Source: Deinococcus marmoris
GTDB taxonomy: Bacteria; Deinococcota; Deinococci; Deinococcales; Deinococcaceae
Direction of reading: 5' to 3'
DNA: 64,000 nucleotides
NCBI RefSeq assembly: GCF_001949125.1
Contig: NZ_MSTI01000115.1
Location: 1 to 64,000 of the forward strand
Every line of letters begins with the position of its first letter. The stretch's first letter is position 1. The notes below the pieces were generated by a model that had not been told where the DNA came from, made no database searches, and saw only the letters and a list, made by a program, of their open reading frames with translations. Made by a program: the position numbers and the translations under genes. This document shows positions 1 to 10,063 of the stretch, one piece after another.

Positions 1-330
1 TTCCGGTTGGTGCTCTCTACCGAGCGCACGGAATGGGTCGTGACCAACGACCCAGCTTTACAGACTGCGGACGATGTGCGCCAGACGCTCGTCGTCCGCT
101 GGGCTGCCCTGGTCTTTCACCGCGAACTGAAGCAGATCACAGGGATTGAAGGCTGTCAGTGCCGTCTAGGACGATCTCAGCGCAATCATGTTGGCATAGC
201 GATGCTGGTCTGGATTCGATTGGCCCAAGCTGCGCGAGAGGCAAAGAAGACGATATACGCACTGAAATTTGGCCTCCTCGACGAGTACATGCGTCAGCAA
301 CTTGCTAACCCATTTGTAAGTTTCGCGTAA
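1..330 (+). mobile_element. IS transposase, C-terminal fragment (cut by window edge)
   Basis: The reading frame is open from the first base and ends at TAA 328-330, so the N-terminal part lies outside the window. The visible ~109 residues match the C-terminal end of DDE transposases of the IS4/IS701 type: a FHRELKQITGIEGCQCR stretch holding the last catalytic Glu, then an RNH motif and a LKFGLLDEYMRQQL ending. The stop is followed by TTTCGCGTAAGCCCTACAG-like sequence (321-339) that may be the terminal inverted repeat, but the other end is not visible. It cannot be said whether the full element is intact. The family call is confident; the IS name is unknown. Confidence 0.75.
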
Positions 331-359
331 GCCCTACAGATATTACGAAAGCCCTAGGG

Positions 360-977
360 CTACTGCCGCACCAGATCACGCCTGACTGCGCCTTCCAGCA
401 GCAGATTCAGCGCCAGCCGCATTTCCTCCTGCAAGGGGCGTTCGGTGCCGTAGGCGCTCCAACGCAGGGCCACCATCAGATACGTGTCGGCGATCAGGTT
501 GCTGATGCGCTGCAAGCTGAGGTCCGTCCGCATCTGCCCACTCTGATGCAGGGGGCGCAGGATCAGCTCGATCACCTTGCTCAGCGGCAGCGCCTGATAC
601 GCGGTGCGGGCGCGTTCGGGGTTGGGATTCATGACCTCGTAGGCCAGCGGTGGGAACAGATCGCGCTCGCGGGCGTTTTCCTCGGCCAGTGCGTCCCAGA
701 CCTCGTATAACACGGTCAGCGGGGCAATACCCTGGGCCAGCCGCGACTCGGCCTGATCGCGCAGGCGCTCCATGACCTCGGAGCCGTAATCGAGCAGCAC
801 GGCTTCCTTGTAGGGGTAATAGTTGAAGAAGGTGCCGCGCGAGACGTTGCTGGCCTTGGCGATGTCGGTGGCCGTGGTGGTCTGGAAGCCGCCGCGCTTG
901 AACAGCTCAATGGCGACACTGTAGATCCGGGCGCGTCGGCGCTCCTTCTGACGTTCACGCAGCGAGGAAGAATCCAT
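360..977 (-). CDS. TetR/AcrR family transcriptional regulator
   Basis: A 205-residue DNA-binding repressor. The N-terminal helix-turn-helix covers about residues 25-60, with TATDIAKASNVSRGTFFNYY followed by a KEAVL segment, the standard TetR signature. The variable C-terminal region should bind a small ligand and dimerise, but nothing in it identifies the ligand. The gene stands alone next to an IS remnant, with no divergent target gene, so its regulon cannot be read from context. Start ATG 975-977. A GTGCAA/TATACC promoter-like pair with 17-base spacing lies just upstream on the minus strand and overlaps a direct repeat that may be its own operator. Confidence 0.85.
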   Translation of the reverse strand: MDSSSLRERQKERRRARIYSVAIELFKRGGFQTTTATDIAKASNVSRGTFFNYYPYKEAVLLDYGSEVMERLRDQAESRLAQGIAPLTVLYEVWDALAEENARERDLFPPLAYEVMNPNPERARTAYQALPLSKVIELILRPLHQSGQMRTDLSLQRISNLIADTYLMVALRWSAYGTERPLQEEMRLALNLLLEGAVRRDLVRQ

Positions 978-1004
978 AGGGGTGACACAGGTATAGCGCT
1001 TCCA

Positions 1005-1030
1005 GTCTAAAATTGCACCCCGTCTAAATT
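1005..1030. promoter_or_regulatory. Direct repeat over the TetR-gene promoter, candidate operator
   Basis: GTCTAAAATT (1005-1014) and GTCTAAATT (1022-1030) are near-identical direct repeats with a 17-base period. On the minus strand they overlap the putative -35 region of the TetR gene. Autoregulation is an inference. Confidence 0.3.
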
Positions 1031-1120
1031 AGGGAAGACCCAAGGTGGTTTGGTCAAGCGGGGCGGGAGGTGGGATGTTTGCCCACTGTGGGATGAGTTA
1101 TGCGTCTGGGGCAAAAAGAC

Positions 1121-1275
1121 AACCCCTCTCCTGCGGAGCTGTGCCAGCCAGTCTGCTCCCCTCAAAAGGGAGCCAAGAGTGCGCTGCTGGCCGGGCAATT
1201 CCGAGACCCTTGCCTCCCTTCTGAGGGGAGGTGCCCCGAAGGGGCGGACTCGCAGAGCTGCCAAGCAGAGGGGTT
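1121..1275. repeat. Palindromic intergenic repeat (~155 bp)
   Basis: The two ends are inverted copies: AACCCCTCTCCTGCGGAGCT at 1121-1140 matches the complement of the GAGCTGCCAAGCAGAGGGGTT end at 1255-1275 with a few mismatches. Inside are further inverted tracts (CTCCCCTC/GAGGGGAG and GCCCCGAAGGGGC). The whole can fold into a long branched hairpin. It looks like a non-coding dispersed element of the kind common in Deinococcus genomes; no second copy was found in this window. Confidence 0.6.
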
Positions 1276-1432
1276 AAGCGGGCAGGGCGATTCCAAAACC
1301 GGACTCCATATTCGCCACACCCCAGAGCCGTGATGAAGAAAATTGAGTCTTCCAAAAGCGACTTCTTCCCCAGCGTCACGGGCCAACCTGCCCAACCTCA
1401 CTCCGTCGCCCACCCCGGCCCCCAACTTCGCT

Positions 1433-1438
1433 TAGGCT
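1433..1438 (+). promoter_or_regulatory. Leaderless -10 box of ppgK
   Basis: TAGGCT ends 7 bases before ATG 1446, with no Shine-Dalgarno sequence between. Transcription would begin at or next to the start codon. Confidence 0.55.
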
Positions 1439-1445
1439 GTAGCGC

Positions 1446-2264
1446 ATGAGCGTGATTCTGGGCATCGATATCGGCGGCAGTGGCATCAAGGGCGCACCCG
1501 TGGACACCGCCACTGGCAAGCTGCTGGAAGAACGGCACCGCATCCCCACCCCTGAAGGTGCGCACCCGGACGCGGTGAAAGACGTGGTGGCCGAGCTAGC
1601 AAAGCACTTCGGCACCACTGGCCCCATCGGCGTGACCTTTCCCGGCATTGTGCAGCACGGGCGGACCCTCAGCGCGGCCAATGTGGACAAGGACTGGATC
1701 GGGCTGGACGCCGACGCGCTTTTTACCAAGGCCACCGGGCAGGACGTGTACCTGATCAATGATGCCGACGCCGCCGGACTGGCCGAGGCCCGCTTCGGGG
1801 CGGGGGCGGGCGTGGACGGCGTCGTGCTGGTGCTGACCTTCGGCACGGGCATCGGCAGCGCTTTAATCCACAACGGCGTGCTGGTGCCCAACACCGAACT
1901 GGGCCACCTGTGGTTGCGCGACAAGGAAGCCGAGGGCTGGGCCTCTGACCGCGCCCGCGAGCGCGACGATCTGAACTGGAAACAGTGGAGCAAGCGCGTC
2001 AGCACCTACCTGCAACACCTGGAATTGTTGTTCAGTCCCGACCTGTTCATCATCGGCGGCGGCGTCAGCAAGAAGGCCGACAAATGGCAGGACCACATCA
2101 AGCTGGAGCGCAGCAAACTGGTGCCCGCCAAGCTGCTGAACGAGGCCGGAATCGTCGGCGCGGCCATGCTGGCACAGGAATCTCAGAACGATAGTGGGGA
2201 GAAAAAGCCTGTCGCCTCCAAAGCCGCGCCGAAGGCTGAGAGCAAGGCGGGCAAGAAGAAGTAG
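1446..2264 (+). CDS. ppgK: Polyphosphate glucokinase (ROK family)
   Basis: Phosphorylates glucose to glucose 6-phosphate in the cytoplasm, using polyphosphate and usually also ATP. The 272-residue protein has the ROK phosphate loop [11 protein letters not shown] (6-16), the catalytic NDAD segment (105-108), FGTGIG (132-137), the sugar-binding ELGH (151-154) and a late IIGGGVSKK. The CxCGxxGCxE zinc motif of other ROK kinases is absent, as is usual in the polyphosphate-using branch. The last ~25 residues are a lysine/alanine-rich tail. It stands alone and has a leaderless promoter. It could supply glucose 6-phosphate from glucose freed by alpha-glucan and trehalose turnover encoded elsewhere in the window. 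Confidence 0.9.
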   Translation: MSVILGIDIGGSGIKGAPVDTATGKLLEERHRIPTPEGAHPDAVKDVVAELAKHFGTTGPIGVTFPGIVQHGRTLSAANVDKDWIGLDADALFTKATGQDVYLINDADAAGLAEARFGAGAGVDGVVLVLTFGTGIGSALIHNGVLVPNTELGHLWLRDKEAEGWASDRARERDDLNWKQWSKRVSTYLQHLELLFSPDLFIIGGGVSKKADKWQDHIKLERSKLVPAKLLNEAGIVGAAMLAQESQNDSGEKKPVASKAAPKAESKAGKKK

Positions 2265-2325
2265 GATTCGCGTTCCAGAGAAGCTCCAGGCAGGGCCGAG
2301 GGCGAAAATCCCCGCCCCACCCCTC

Positions 2326-2331
2326 TAACAT
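2326..2331 (+). promoter_or_regulatory. Leaderless -10 box of amidohydrolase gene
   Basis: TAACAT lies 6 bases before ATG 2338; no ribosome binding site is present. Confidence 0.55.
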
Positions 2332-2337
2332 GCCCAC

Positions 2338-3516
2338 ATGACCCTTTCCTCGCCTGATCCGTTCACGCCGCGCCTGTTCGTCTGCGATGTCCTGTACACC
2401 GGCATGGGCGGTGGCCACGCGCCCGGCGGAGTCGTGGTGGTGAGCGGCACGGTGGCGGCCACGGGCGATCCGGCGCAACTTCGCCTCCAGCATCCGCAGG
2501 CGGTTGTGGAAGAGATTGGAGGCATCATCGCCCCGCCGCCGATCAACGCACACACGCATCTGGACATGAGCGCCTACGCGTTTCAGGCTTTGCCTTATTT
2601 TCGCTGGCTGCCTGAAGTCGTGATTGCCCAGCGCGAGCAGCGTGGCGTATCAGGCGCGCTGGCGGGGGCCGACGAACTCTCGCGCCTGGGTGTGGGCGGC
2701 GTGGGCGACATCGTGTGGTCCCCGGAGGTGATGGACGCCCTGCTGGCACGGGAAGATTTGCGCGGCGTCCTCTACTTCGAGGTGCTGAATACCTTTCCTG
2801 GTAAGGCCGACGAGGTCTTCGCCGGAATGCGACAGCGGGTGGAGGCGTGGCGCAAGCTGGAGCGCCCCGGCGGCCCCCGCATCGGCCTGTCGCCGCACAC
2901 GCCGTACACGGTCAGCCACCGCCTGATGAAACTGGTCTGCGATTACGCGGCGGGCGAGGGCCTGCCCCTCCAGATTCATGTGGCCGAGCATCCCAGTGAA
3001 CCCGAGCTGTTTGCCACGGGCGCGGGACCACTGTGGGACAACCGCCTGCTGCCATTCTGGCCTGAAACCTTTGCAGAGGTTATTGGGCGCACGCCGGAGC
3101 CGGAGCTGACCCCCGTGCGCTATCTGGACGAACTGGGCGTGCTGGCCGCCAAACCCACACTGATCCATATGGTCAACGTCACCCCAGACGACATCGCGCG
3201 GGTGGCGCGGGCTGGGTGCGCGGTGGTCAGTTGCCCGCGCAGCAACCACCATCTGGAATGCGGCACCTTTCCGTGGACCGCCTTTGCCGCCGCCGGGGTG
3301 GAAATCGCGCTGGGTACAGATTCCGTTGCCAGCGGCGAAAGTCTGGACGTGCGCGAGGACGTGGCCTTTGCCCGGAACCTTTACCCAAAGCTCGATCCAC
3401 GCCTGCTGGTGCGCGCCGCCGTCAAGGGAGGCGGGCGCGTGGTGGGCCTGCCCGCACCATTCATCCGGCGCGGGGAGGTATGGTCAGAGGATTTTCTGTG
3501 GAGTCGGCGCGGTTAG
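2338..3516 (+). CDS. Amidohydrolase-superfamily metal-dependent deaminase
   Basis: A 392-residue TIM-barrel amidohydrolase of the cytosine/adenosine deaminase branch. The metal ligands are visible: HTH (72-74), HVAEH (214-218), a His in LIHMVN (277) and the Asp of GTDSVASGES (328). SCPRSNHHLECG (298-309) is typical of the deaminase rather than the dihydroorotase branch. Substrate candidates include methylthioadenosine/S-adenosylhomocysteine and 6-aminodeoxyfutalosine; as I recall, the last was shown for a D. radiodurans amidohydrolase of this type. The substrate here is inference. Its stop overlaps by four bases the stop of the convergent lipoprotein gene. Confidence 0.8.
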   Translation: MTLSSPDPFTPRLFVCDVLYTGMGGGHAPGGVVVVSGTVAATGDPAQLRLQHPQAVVEEIGGIIAPPPINAHTHLDMSAYAFQALPYFRWLPEVVIAQREQRGVSGALAGADELSRLGVGGVGDIVWSPEVMDALLAREDLRGVLYFEVLNTFPGKADEVFAGMRQRVEAWRKLERPGGPRIGLSPHTPYTVSHRLMKLVCDYAAGEGLPLQIHVAEHPSEPELFATGAGPLWDNRLLPFWPETFAEVIGRTPEPELTPVRYLDELGVLAAKPTLIHMVNVTPDDIARVARAGCAVVSCPRSNHHLECGTFPWTAFAAAGVEIALGTDSVASGESLDVREDVAFARNLYPKLDPRLLVRAAVKGGGRVVGLPAPFIRRGEVWSEDFLWSRRG

Positions 3517-4001
3517 GACTGGCTGCTGAGGTTGGCCTCGCAGGTGCCGTTGGCCACCGTCTGGCCGTTGCGCGTGTAGGTCAGCGTGCCGATCAGCGGG
3601 TTGCCTGCCAGATTGTCGAGCTTGCAGGTGTAGACCACCTTGTCGAAGCTGGCCGCCCCAGCGTCGCCCACCCAGCGAAACTCGGCGTTGCGGCGGTCCG
3701 GGTCATAGGTGGCCACGGCAAATCCAGCGCGGTTGTCGTTAAATCCGGTGTACTCGTCCCGAGCGCTGGAGGAGGCGAATTTGCCCTGCACGTTCACCAG
3801 ATCGGGGATCTTGACGGTGGTGACCACGTTGCGGCTGTCCACCACGCCGCTGAGGGTCCAAGTCTGCCCGACGGCCAGCGGCCCGAATTGCAGCGGCCCC
3901 TTCTCACCGTCGGTAGAGGAAAGCAGCGAGGCCACTGGCCCGCACGCTCCCAGCAGCAGAGGCAGACCCAGGGCCAGCGGTAAGACAGCGCGTTTCAACA
4001 T
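3513..4001 (-). CDS. Small lipoprotein, unknown function
   Basis: A 162-residue protein with a lipoprotein signal peptide: MLKRAVLPLALGLPLLLGAC puts the lipidated Cys at 20. The mature part is short and beta-strand-rich, with two cysteines near its C-terminus that could form a disulfide; I recognise no family. An in-frame ATG 24 bases further upstream is possible, but the start at 4001 gives a proper signal peptide and has a leaderless promoter box. It probably sits in the cell envelope. Confidence 0.7.
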   Translation of the reverse strand: MLKRAVLPLALGLPLLLGACGPVASLLSSTDGEKGPLQFGPLAVGQTWTLSGVVDSRNVVTTVKIPDLVNVQGKFASSSARDEYTGFNDNRAGFAVATYDPDRRNAEFRWVGDAGAASFDKVVYTCKLDNLAGNPLIGTLTYTRNGQTVANGTCEANLSSQS

Positions 4002-4007
4002 GTCCGC

Positions 4008-4013
4008 AGGATA
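4008..4013 (-). promoter_or_regulatory. Leaderless -10 box of lipoprotein gene
   Basis: On the minus strand TATCCT stands 6 bases before ATG 4001, supporting that start. Confidence 0.55.
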
Positions 4014-4051
4014 CGGGCCACACATGAGGAAGCTGGGAAATGCGTGACAGG

Positions 4052-4711
4052 TCAGGGCTGCGCTGGAAACAGACCGCCCTCGCTGCCTTCCAGCAGTCGC
4101 CGGATGGGCGCGAAGGTCCGGCGGTGGGTCGCGCTCACGCCCAGTCGCTCCAGCGCGGCGCGGTGGGCCGGTGCGCCGTAGCCCTTATGGGCTGCAAAAC
4201 CGTAGCCGGGATGCTGGCGGTCCAGTTCGCGCATCACGGCGTCACGCTCTGTTTTCGCCAGCAGGCTGGCGGCGGCCACGCTGTAGCTCAGGACGTCGGC
4301 CTTTGGGGGGGCGCTGATGGGAATCCTGACGCGGAGTTTCAGGTAATCCGTGACCAGCGCCTGCGGGGGCGGACGGAGTCTTTCCAGCGCCCGCAACGCC
4401 GCCGCGTGCGTCGCGCCCAGGATGTTGAGTTCGTCGATCTCGTCGGGCCAGGCGTGTTCCACGGCGTAGGCCAGGGCCACGCGGCGGACCTCTGCGGCGT
4501 ATTCCTCGCGTTGCGGCGCTGTCAGTTGCTTGCTGTCGCGGAAGGGGTAGTCCATCGCCAGACCGGGGAGGATCACCGCCGCCACCGTGACCGGCCCGGC
4601 CCAGGCCCCGCGCCCGGCCTCGTCCACACCCGCCACCCGGAAATACCCGCGCCGCCAGTGTTCGCGCTCGTAGGCCCAGTCCGGCGTCACAGAGGGGGTC
4701 AAAGGAGGCAT
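4052..4711 (-). CDS. rnhB: Ribonuclease HII
   Basis: Cleaves the RNA strand of RNA-DNA hybrids and nicks at single ribonucleotides in DNA for excision repair. The 219-residue protein has the type II opening VAGVDEAGRGAWAGP with the catalytic DE pair at 30-31, a later conserved Asp in VTDYLKL, and the ASLLAKTERD helix. Length and motif order are normal for bacterial RNase HII. The gene is divergent from rpe and has a leaderless promoter. A separate RNase HI-type protein is encoded at 38.5 kb. Confidence 0.95.
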   Translation of the reverse strand: MPPLTPSVTPDWAYEREHWRRGYFRVAGVDEAGRGAWAGPVTVAAVILPGLAMDYPFRDSKQLTAPQREEYAAEVRRVALAYAVEHAWPDEIDELNILGATHAAALRALERLRPPPQALVTDYLKLRVRIPISAPPKADVLSYSVAAASLLAKTERDAVMRELDRQHPGYGFAAHKGYGAPAHRAALERLGVSATHRRTFAPIRRLLEGSEGGLFPAQP

Positions 4712-4717
4712 GGGGGG

Positions 4718-4723
4718 AGGGTA
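4718..4723 (-). promoter_or_regulatory. Leaderless -10 box of rnhB
   Basis: Minus-strand TACCCT, then six C residues, then ATG 4711. Confidence 0.5.
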
Positions 4724-4792
4724 GCAGGCGTGGACCGCGCCGTGTTTCCAGCCCGCCAGTCTCAGCCGCCCCCACGTTTGTGAGCTATGTCG

Positions 4793-4798
4793 TAAACT
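4793..4798 (+). promoter_or_regulatory. Leaderless -10 box of rpe
   Basis: TAAACT lies 7 bases before GTG 4806, supporting the GTG start. Confidence 0.55.
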
Positions 4799-4805
4799 GC
4801 CCGGC

Positions 4806-5495
4806 GTGAGTGCCCAAGTCGAGACTGTTCAAGACAACTCTGCCCGCCCCGTTAAGCTGGCCCCCAGTATCCTGTCGTGCGACTTCGCGCATCTGGCCGA
4901 CGAACTGGGGGCCATCGCCGGGGCCGACTGGGCACATGTGGACGTGATGGACGGGATGTTCGTGCCCAACATCAGTTTCGGGCTGCCGATCCTGGCGGCG
5001 GCGCGGCGGGCCAGCAACCTGCCGCTGGACGTGCATCTGATGATCGAGCGTCCCGAGCGCTACCTGAAGGACTTTGCCGCCGCCGGGGCCGACAGCATGA
5101 CCGTGCATGTCGAGTCCACGCCGCACGTTCACCGCGCCGTGCAGCAGATCCGGGAACTGGGCAAGCGGGCGGGCGTGACCCTCAACCCCGGCACACCGCT
5201 GGAGGCCGTGCGGCCCTTGCTGGGCGACGTGGACTTGGTGCTGGTCATGAGCGTCAATCCCGGCTTCGGTGGCCAGAAGTTCATTCCGGCCAGCCTGGAG
5301 CGGATTCGCACGCTGCGCCGCTGGCTGGACGAGATGGGCAGCGACGCCGAGTTGCAGGTGGACGGCGGCGTGTCCAGCACCAACGCCCGCGCGGTGGTCA
5401 GTGCCGGGGCCACGGTGCTGGTGGCCGGCAGCGCCGTCTTTGGGCCAGGGGGCGCAAAGGCTGGACTGGAACGCCTGCGGGAAGCCCTGAAGTGA
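4806..5495 (+). CDS. rpe: Ribulose-phosphate 3-epimerase
   Basis: Interconverts ribulose 5-phosphate and xylulose 5-phosphate in the pentose phosphate pathway. The 229-residue TIM barrel has the expected motifs in order: [18 protein letters not shown] (metal/catalytic Asp), [20 protein letters not shown] and a late VDGGV with a second catalytic Asp. The roughly 15 residues before KLAPSILS are an extension beyond the usual N-terminus; the leaderless promoter supports the GTG start. comB follows after a 13-base gap, so the two probably share a transcript. Confidence 0.93.
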   Translation: MSAQVETVQDNSARPVKLAPSILSCDFAHLADELGAIAGADWAHVDVMDGMFVPNISFGLPILAAARRASNLPLDVHLMIERPERYLKDFAAAGADSMTVHVESTPHVHRAVQQIRELGKRAGVTLNPGTPLEAVRPLLGDVDLVLVMSVNPGFGGQKFIPASLERIRTLRRWLDEMGSDAELQVDGGVSSTNARAVVSAGATVLVAGSAVFGPGGAKAGLERLREALK

Positions 5496-5508
5496 AGGGC
5501 GCAGCGGC

Positions 5509-6231
5509 ATGAAACTGCGCGTCGATCTGCTGCCACACGGGAATTACCCGGACGTGGTGCTGGTGATCGATGCGTTGCGCGCCACCACCACCGCCGTTGC
5601 TTACCTGGAACGCGGCGCACAGGCGCTGCTGCTGACCAGCACGCCGGAAGTGGCGCTGGCCCTGCGCGGCACGCGGGAAAACCTGCTGCTGGCCGGAGAA
5701 CGTGGCGGCCTGCCCATTCCCGGCTTCGATTTCGGCAACAGCCCAGCAGAGGCAGGGACGCAGAACTTTGCGGGCAAGACGGTGGTCATGAACACCACCA
5801 ACGGCACCGGGGCCGCCCACGTCGCCGCGCAGAGTGGCAAACATGTGCTGCTGGCCGCCCTGACCAACGCCCACGCCGCCGCCCGCCGCGCCCGCGCCCT
5901 GGCCTCCGAGGGCATTGCCATCGTCTGTGCCGGAACGGATGGGCGGGTGGGTCTGGAAGACGTGTACACCGCTGGGGTGCTGGCCGAGTACCTGCTGGCG
6001 ATGGGCGACTTCACGCTGGACGACGGCGCGCGGATTGCCCTGACCGTGCGCCGGGGCGGCGGCGATCCCGCAGAGGCCCTGTCAGGCAGCGATCACGGCC
6101 TGCATCTGGCCACCCTGGGTCTGGCCGAGGACGTGCAACTCGCGGCAGGCCTCAGCACCAGCACGGTGGTTCCCACCCTGGAACGCGGCGAGGATGTGCC
6201 GGAGGGAACGCTCCGGTTTGTGGCAGGCTGA
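5509..6231 (+). CDS. comB: 2-phosphosulfolactate phosphatase (ComB family)
   Basis: A 240-residue ComB-family protein. Its characterised relatives remove phosphate from 2-phosphosulfolactate in coenzyme M synthesis. Family features seen are [12 protein letters not shown] near the N-terminus, [26 protein letters not shown] and [17 protein letters not shown]. It follows rpe closely with an AAGGG-like ribosome binding site and no promoter of its own. No other coenzyme M or sulfolactate gene is in the window, so the physiological substrate in this organism is uncertain; a different phosphate ester is possible. Confidence 0.85.
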   Translation: MKLRVDLLPHGNYPDVVLVIDALRATTTAVAYLERGAQALLLTSTPEVALALRGTRENLLLAGERGGLPIPGFDFGNSPAEAGTQNFAGKTVVMNTTNGTGAAHVAAQSGKHVLLAALTNAHAAARRARALASEGIAIVCAGTDGRVGLEDVYTAGVLAEYLLAMGDFTLDDGARIALTVRRGGGDPAEALSGSDHGLHLATLGLAEDVQLAAGLSTSTVVPTLERGEDVPEGTLRFVAG

Positions 6232-6304
6232 GGAGCGGACAACTTCATGGGCGAGGTCTTTCTTTCCTCTCTGTGTCATGAAACAGTAGTTCGGAACTTT
6301 TTTT

Positions 6305-6382
6305 GATGTCGCTGGAAATATCTGCACTGGGACAGCTTCGCCGTCCACCCCCCTCCCAACCCTCCCCCGCAAGGAGGGAGGG
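6305..6382. repeat. Dispersed GC-rich hairpin repeat, copy 1
   Basis: The core at 6350-6382 (CCCCTCCCA through CCCCCGCAAGG to GGGAGGG) is nearly the reverse complement of 56400-56432. Beyond it, a TATTTCCAGCGA-type segment (minus strand, about 6307-6324) matches TATTTGCAGCGA at 56484-56495. Both copies lie between convergent gene ends. Confidence 0.6.
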
Positions 6383-6396
6383 CTTTTGTGTTATCT
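6350..6396 (+). terminator. Likely terminator of rpe-comB
   Basis: A CCCTCC...GGAGGG hairpin followed by CTTTTG lies about 120 bases after the comB stop. It is the core of dispersed repeat copy 1. Confidence 0.5.
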
Positions 6397-6459
6397 GACA
6401 CGGAGTTTGCGGTAAAGACGTTGACGCCGAACTCAAAAAATTTCCAAACCATTGATGAA

Positions 6460-6498
6460 AGAACGCCGCCCAAAATTCCAGGTTTCGGGCGGCGTTCT
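6460..6498 (-). terminator. Terminator of the M42 peptidase gene
   Basis: A perfect 12-bp stem (AGAACGCCGCCC / GGGCGGCGTTCT) with a 15-base loop, read on the minus strand straight after the peptidase stop and followed by TTTC. Confidence 0.75.
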
Positions 6499-6511
6499 CT
6501 GGAGACTGGAT

Positions 6512-7579
<1,068 letters not shown>

Positions 7580-7586
7580 GCAGGGC

Positions 7587-7592
7587 AGTGTA
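7587..7592 (-). promoter_or_regulatory. Leaderless -10 box of M42 peptidase gene
   Basis: Minus-strand TACACT lies 7 bases before GTG 7579. Confidence 0.55.
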
Positions 7593-7679
7593 GAGCAGGC
7601 TTCCGCGCGCTGCCTTCAGCACATGACCCACCGATTGCTCATACGCGCCGCCGGGGCACGTTGCGGCGCTGGCCTCCGC

Positions 7680-7685
7680 TATCCT
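7680..7685 (+). promoter_or_regulatory. Leaderless -10 box of apaG
   Basis: TATCCT lies 8 bases before ATG 7694; this supports the internal ATG over the upstream in-frame one at 7661. Confidence 0.5.
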
Positions 7686-7693
7686 CTGAACCC

Positions 7694-8128
7694 ATGAGCC
7701 GTCCTCCCCCCGATTCAGAACGTTCAGACCCTCCCAGTCCCGACTCCGGGGCCAACACTGCGCCGGACATCCGTATCAGCGTGCAGGTCAGCCATCTGGC
7801 CGCGCACAGTACGCCGGAGCGCAAGGTTTTCAGCTATGTGATTCGCATAGAGAACCACCACGATCAGACCTGGCAACTGCTGGCCCGGCACTGGGACATC
7901 GTGGACGCGCACGGCCACGAGATCAATGTGGACGGCGACGGCGTGGTGGGCGAGCAGCCCGTGATCGCGCCGGGCGGCACCTTCGTCTACGATTCCTTCG
8001 TGACGGTGGAGGCCACGCCGGGTGTGATGCGCGGCTATTACGTGATGCAGGACGCCTGGGGCGCGCGGGTGCGGGTGCCGATTCCGGCGTTCATGCTGGA
8101 CGTGCCGGGGCAGCGGACGCTGAATTAG
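7694..8128 (+). CDS. apaG: ApaG domain protein
   Basis: A 144-residue protein with one ApaG domain (about residues 25-140), an immunoglobulin-like beta sandwich. Family motifs seen are FSYVIRIENHHDQTWQLLARHW, VVGEQPVIAPGGTFVYDS and MRGYYVMQD. The first ~20 residues are a proline/serine-rich, probably disordered, extension. ApaG is linked in enterobacteria to Ap4A and divalent-metal phenotypes, but its molecular role is not settled. It is convergent with queA, with only six bases between the two stops. Confidence 0.88.
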   Translation: MSRPPPDSERSDPPSPDSGANTAPDIRISVQVSHLAAHSTPERKVFSYVIRIENHHDQTWQLLARHWDIVDAHGHEINVDGDGVVGEQPVIAPGGTFVYDSFVTVEATPGVMRGYYVMQDAWGARVRVPIPAFMLDVPGQRTLN

Positions 8129-8134
8129 GCTTTT

Positions 8135-9214
<1,080 letters not shown>

Positions 9215-9221
9215 CGCTGGA

Positions 9222-9794
9222 TTACTGGACGGGTTCTTCTGGCTTCGGCTCGTCGGCCTTGGCATTGTTGCGCTGGCGGGCGGGCATCAACGCGTCCTCG
9301 ATGTCGGGCAGGTGCATGAAGCGGTCTGCGGCGTCGATCAGGCGCTGGGCGGTGTGTTCGCGGAAGGCGATGACCTCCACGCGCTTGCCGCGCTCCTGCA
9401 AGACCTCCACCATGTCGGTGAAATCGCCGTCGCCGCTGCCCAGCACCACCACGTCCAGATGGTCCATCAGGCGCACCATGTCGGCCACGATGCCCATGTC
9501 CCAGTTGCCCTCGTAGATGGGTTTGCCGCCGTCGGTGACGTGGTGCAGGTGCAGGTTCATGCGCCGCACCTTGAAGCCCAGCGTGGACAGCTTGTAGATG
9601 AAGGGCCGGGCGGTGGCCTCGTTCTCGCGCTCCACCGTGTAGGAAATGGCGTGCAGTAGCTCGCGGCCATCCACGGCCACGTTCAGCAGCGTCTCGAAGT
9701 TGACGGTGCGTTCCAGCAGGTCACGCGCGGAGTGGTAGAGGTTCTGGGTATCGATAAACACGCCCACGCGGGGGCGGTGAACTACGTATTGCAT
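9222..9794 (-). CDS. NYN/LabA-like (DUF88) domain protein, putative PIN-fold nuclease
   Basis: A 190-residue protein with a single NYN domain, a PIN-like RNase fold. Acidic residues expected at the metal site are visible: VGVFIDTQNLYHSA at the N-terminus, the Asp of NWDMGIVADMVRL, and LGSGDGDFTDMVEVL. The C-terminal ~25 residues are charged and proline-rich. An AGGAGA ribosome binding site lies upstream of ATG 9794. Placement directly before queA hints at a role in RNA processing, but this is inference; the target RNA is unknown. Confidence 0.85.
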   Translation of the reverse strand: MQYVVHRPRVGVFIDTQNLYHSARDLLERTVNFETLLNVAVDGRELLHAISYTVERENEATARPFIYKLSTLGFKVRRMNLHLHHVTDGGKPIYEGNWDMGIVADMVRLMDHLDVVVLGSGDGDFTDMVEVLQERGKRVEVIAFREHTAQRLIDAADRFMHLPDIEDALMPARQRNNAKADEPKPEEPVQ

Positions 9795-10049
9795 TGGGTT
9801 TCTCCTGTTGTGGGCCGGGCTTGGGTAAAGCGCAAAAAGGGATGGGGCGGGAAATGGGCTGCTCTCAAAGGGCTTTCCCCAAACAAGGGAGTGAGGTCTG
9901 CCGCAGGGAGTCTAACACCGGGGCAGGGGCCTGAAAATGCGTGGGGTGACGTTGTCTGTGGCCGGGTGACACCCAGAATTCTCCAGCCCTTTCAAATCCA
10001 GCCCTGCAAATCCTGCCCGCTCCCACAGCCCCACACTCCGGTAGCGCAT

Positions 10050-10055
10050 TAGAAT
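10050..10055 (+). promoter_or_regulatory. Leaderless -10 box of ruvA
   Basis: TAGAAT lies 8 bases before ATG 10064. It would overlap the leader of a GTG start at 10058, so it favours the ATG. Confidence 0.55.
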
Positions 10056-10063
10056 CGGTGGCA

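Larger units (their letters stand above)
978..1445. other. Intergenic stretch without a gene
   Basis: This 468-base gap between the divergent TetR and ppgK genes holds the TetR promoter region, the 155-base palindromic repeat at 1121-1275 and the ppgK leaderless promoter. The short open frames in it follow the repeat in several frames on both strands and show no family features. I see no gene here. Confidence 0.7.

Noticed and set aside
1..360. Complete insertion sequence
   Set aside because: Only the 3' part of the transposase is inside the window; the left end and the target duplication cannot be seen.
4040..4783. 247-codon plus-strand frame over rnhB
   Set aside because: Antisense to the well-supported rnhB.
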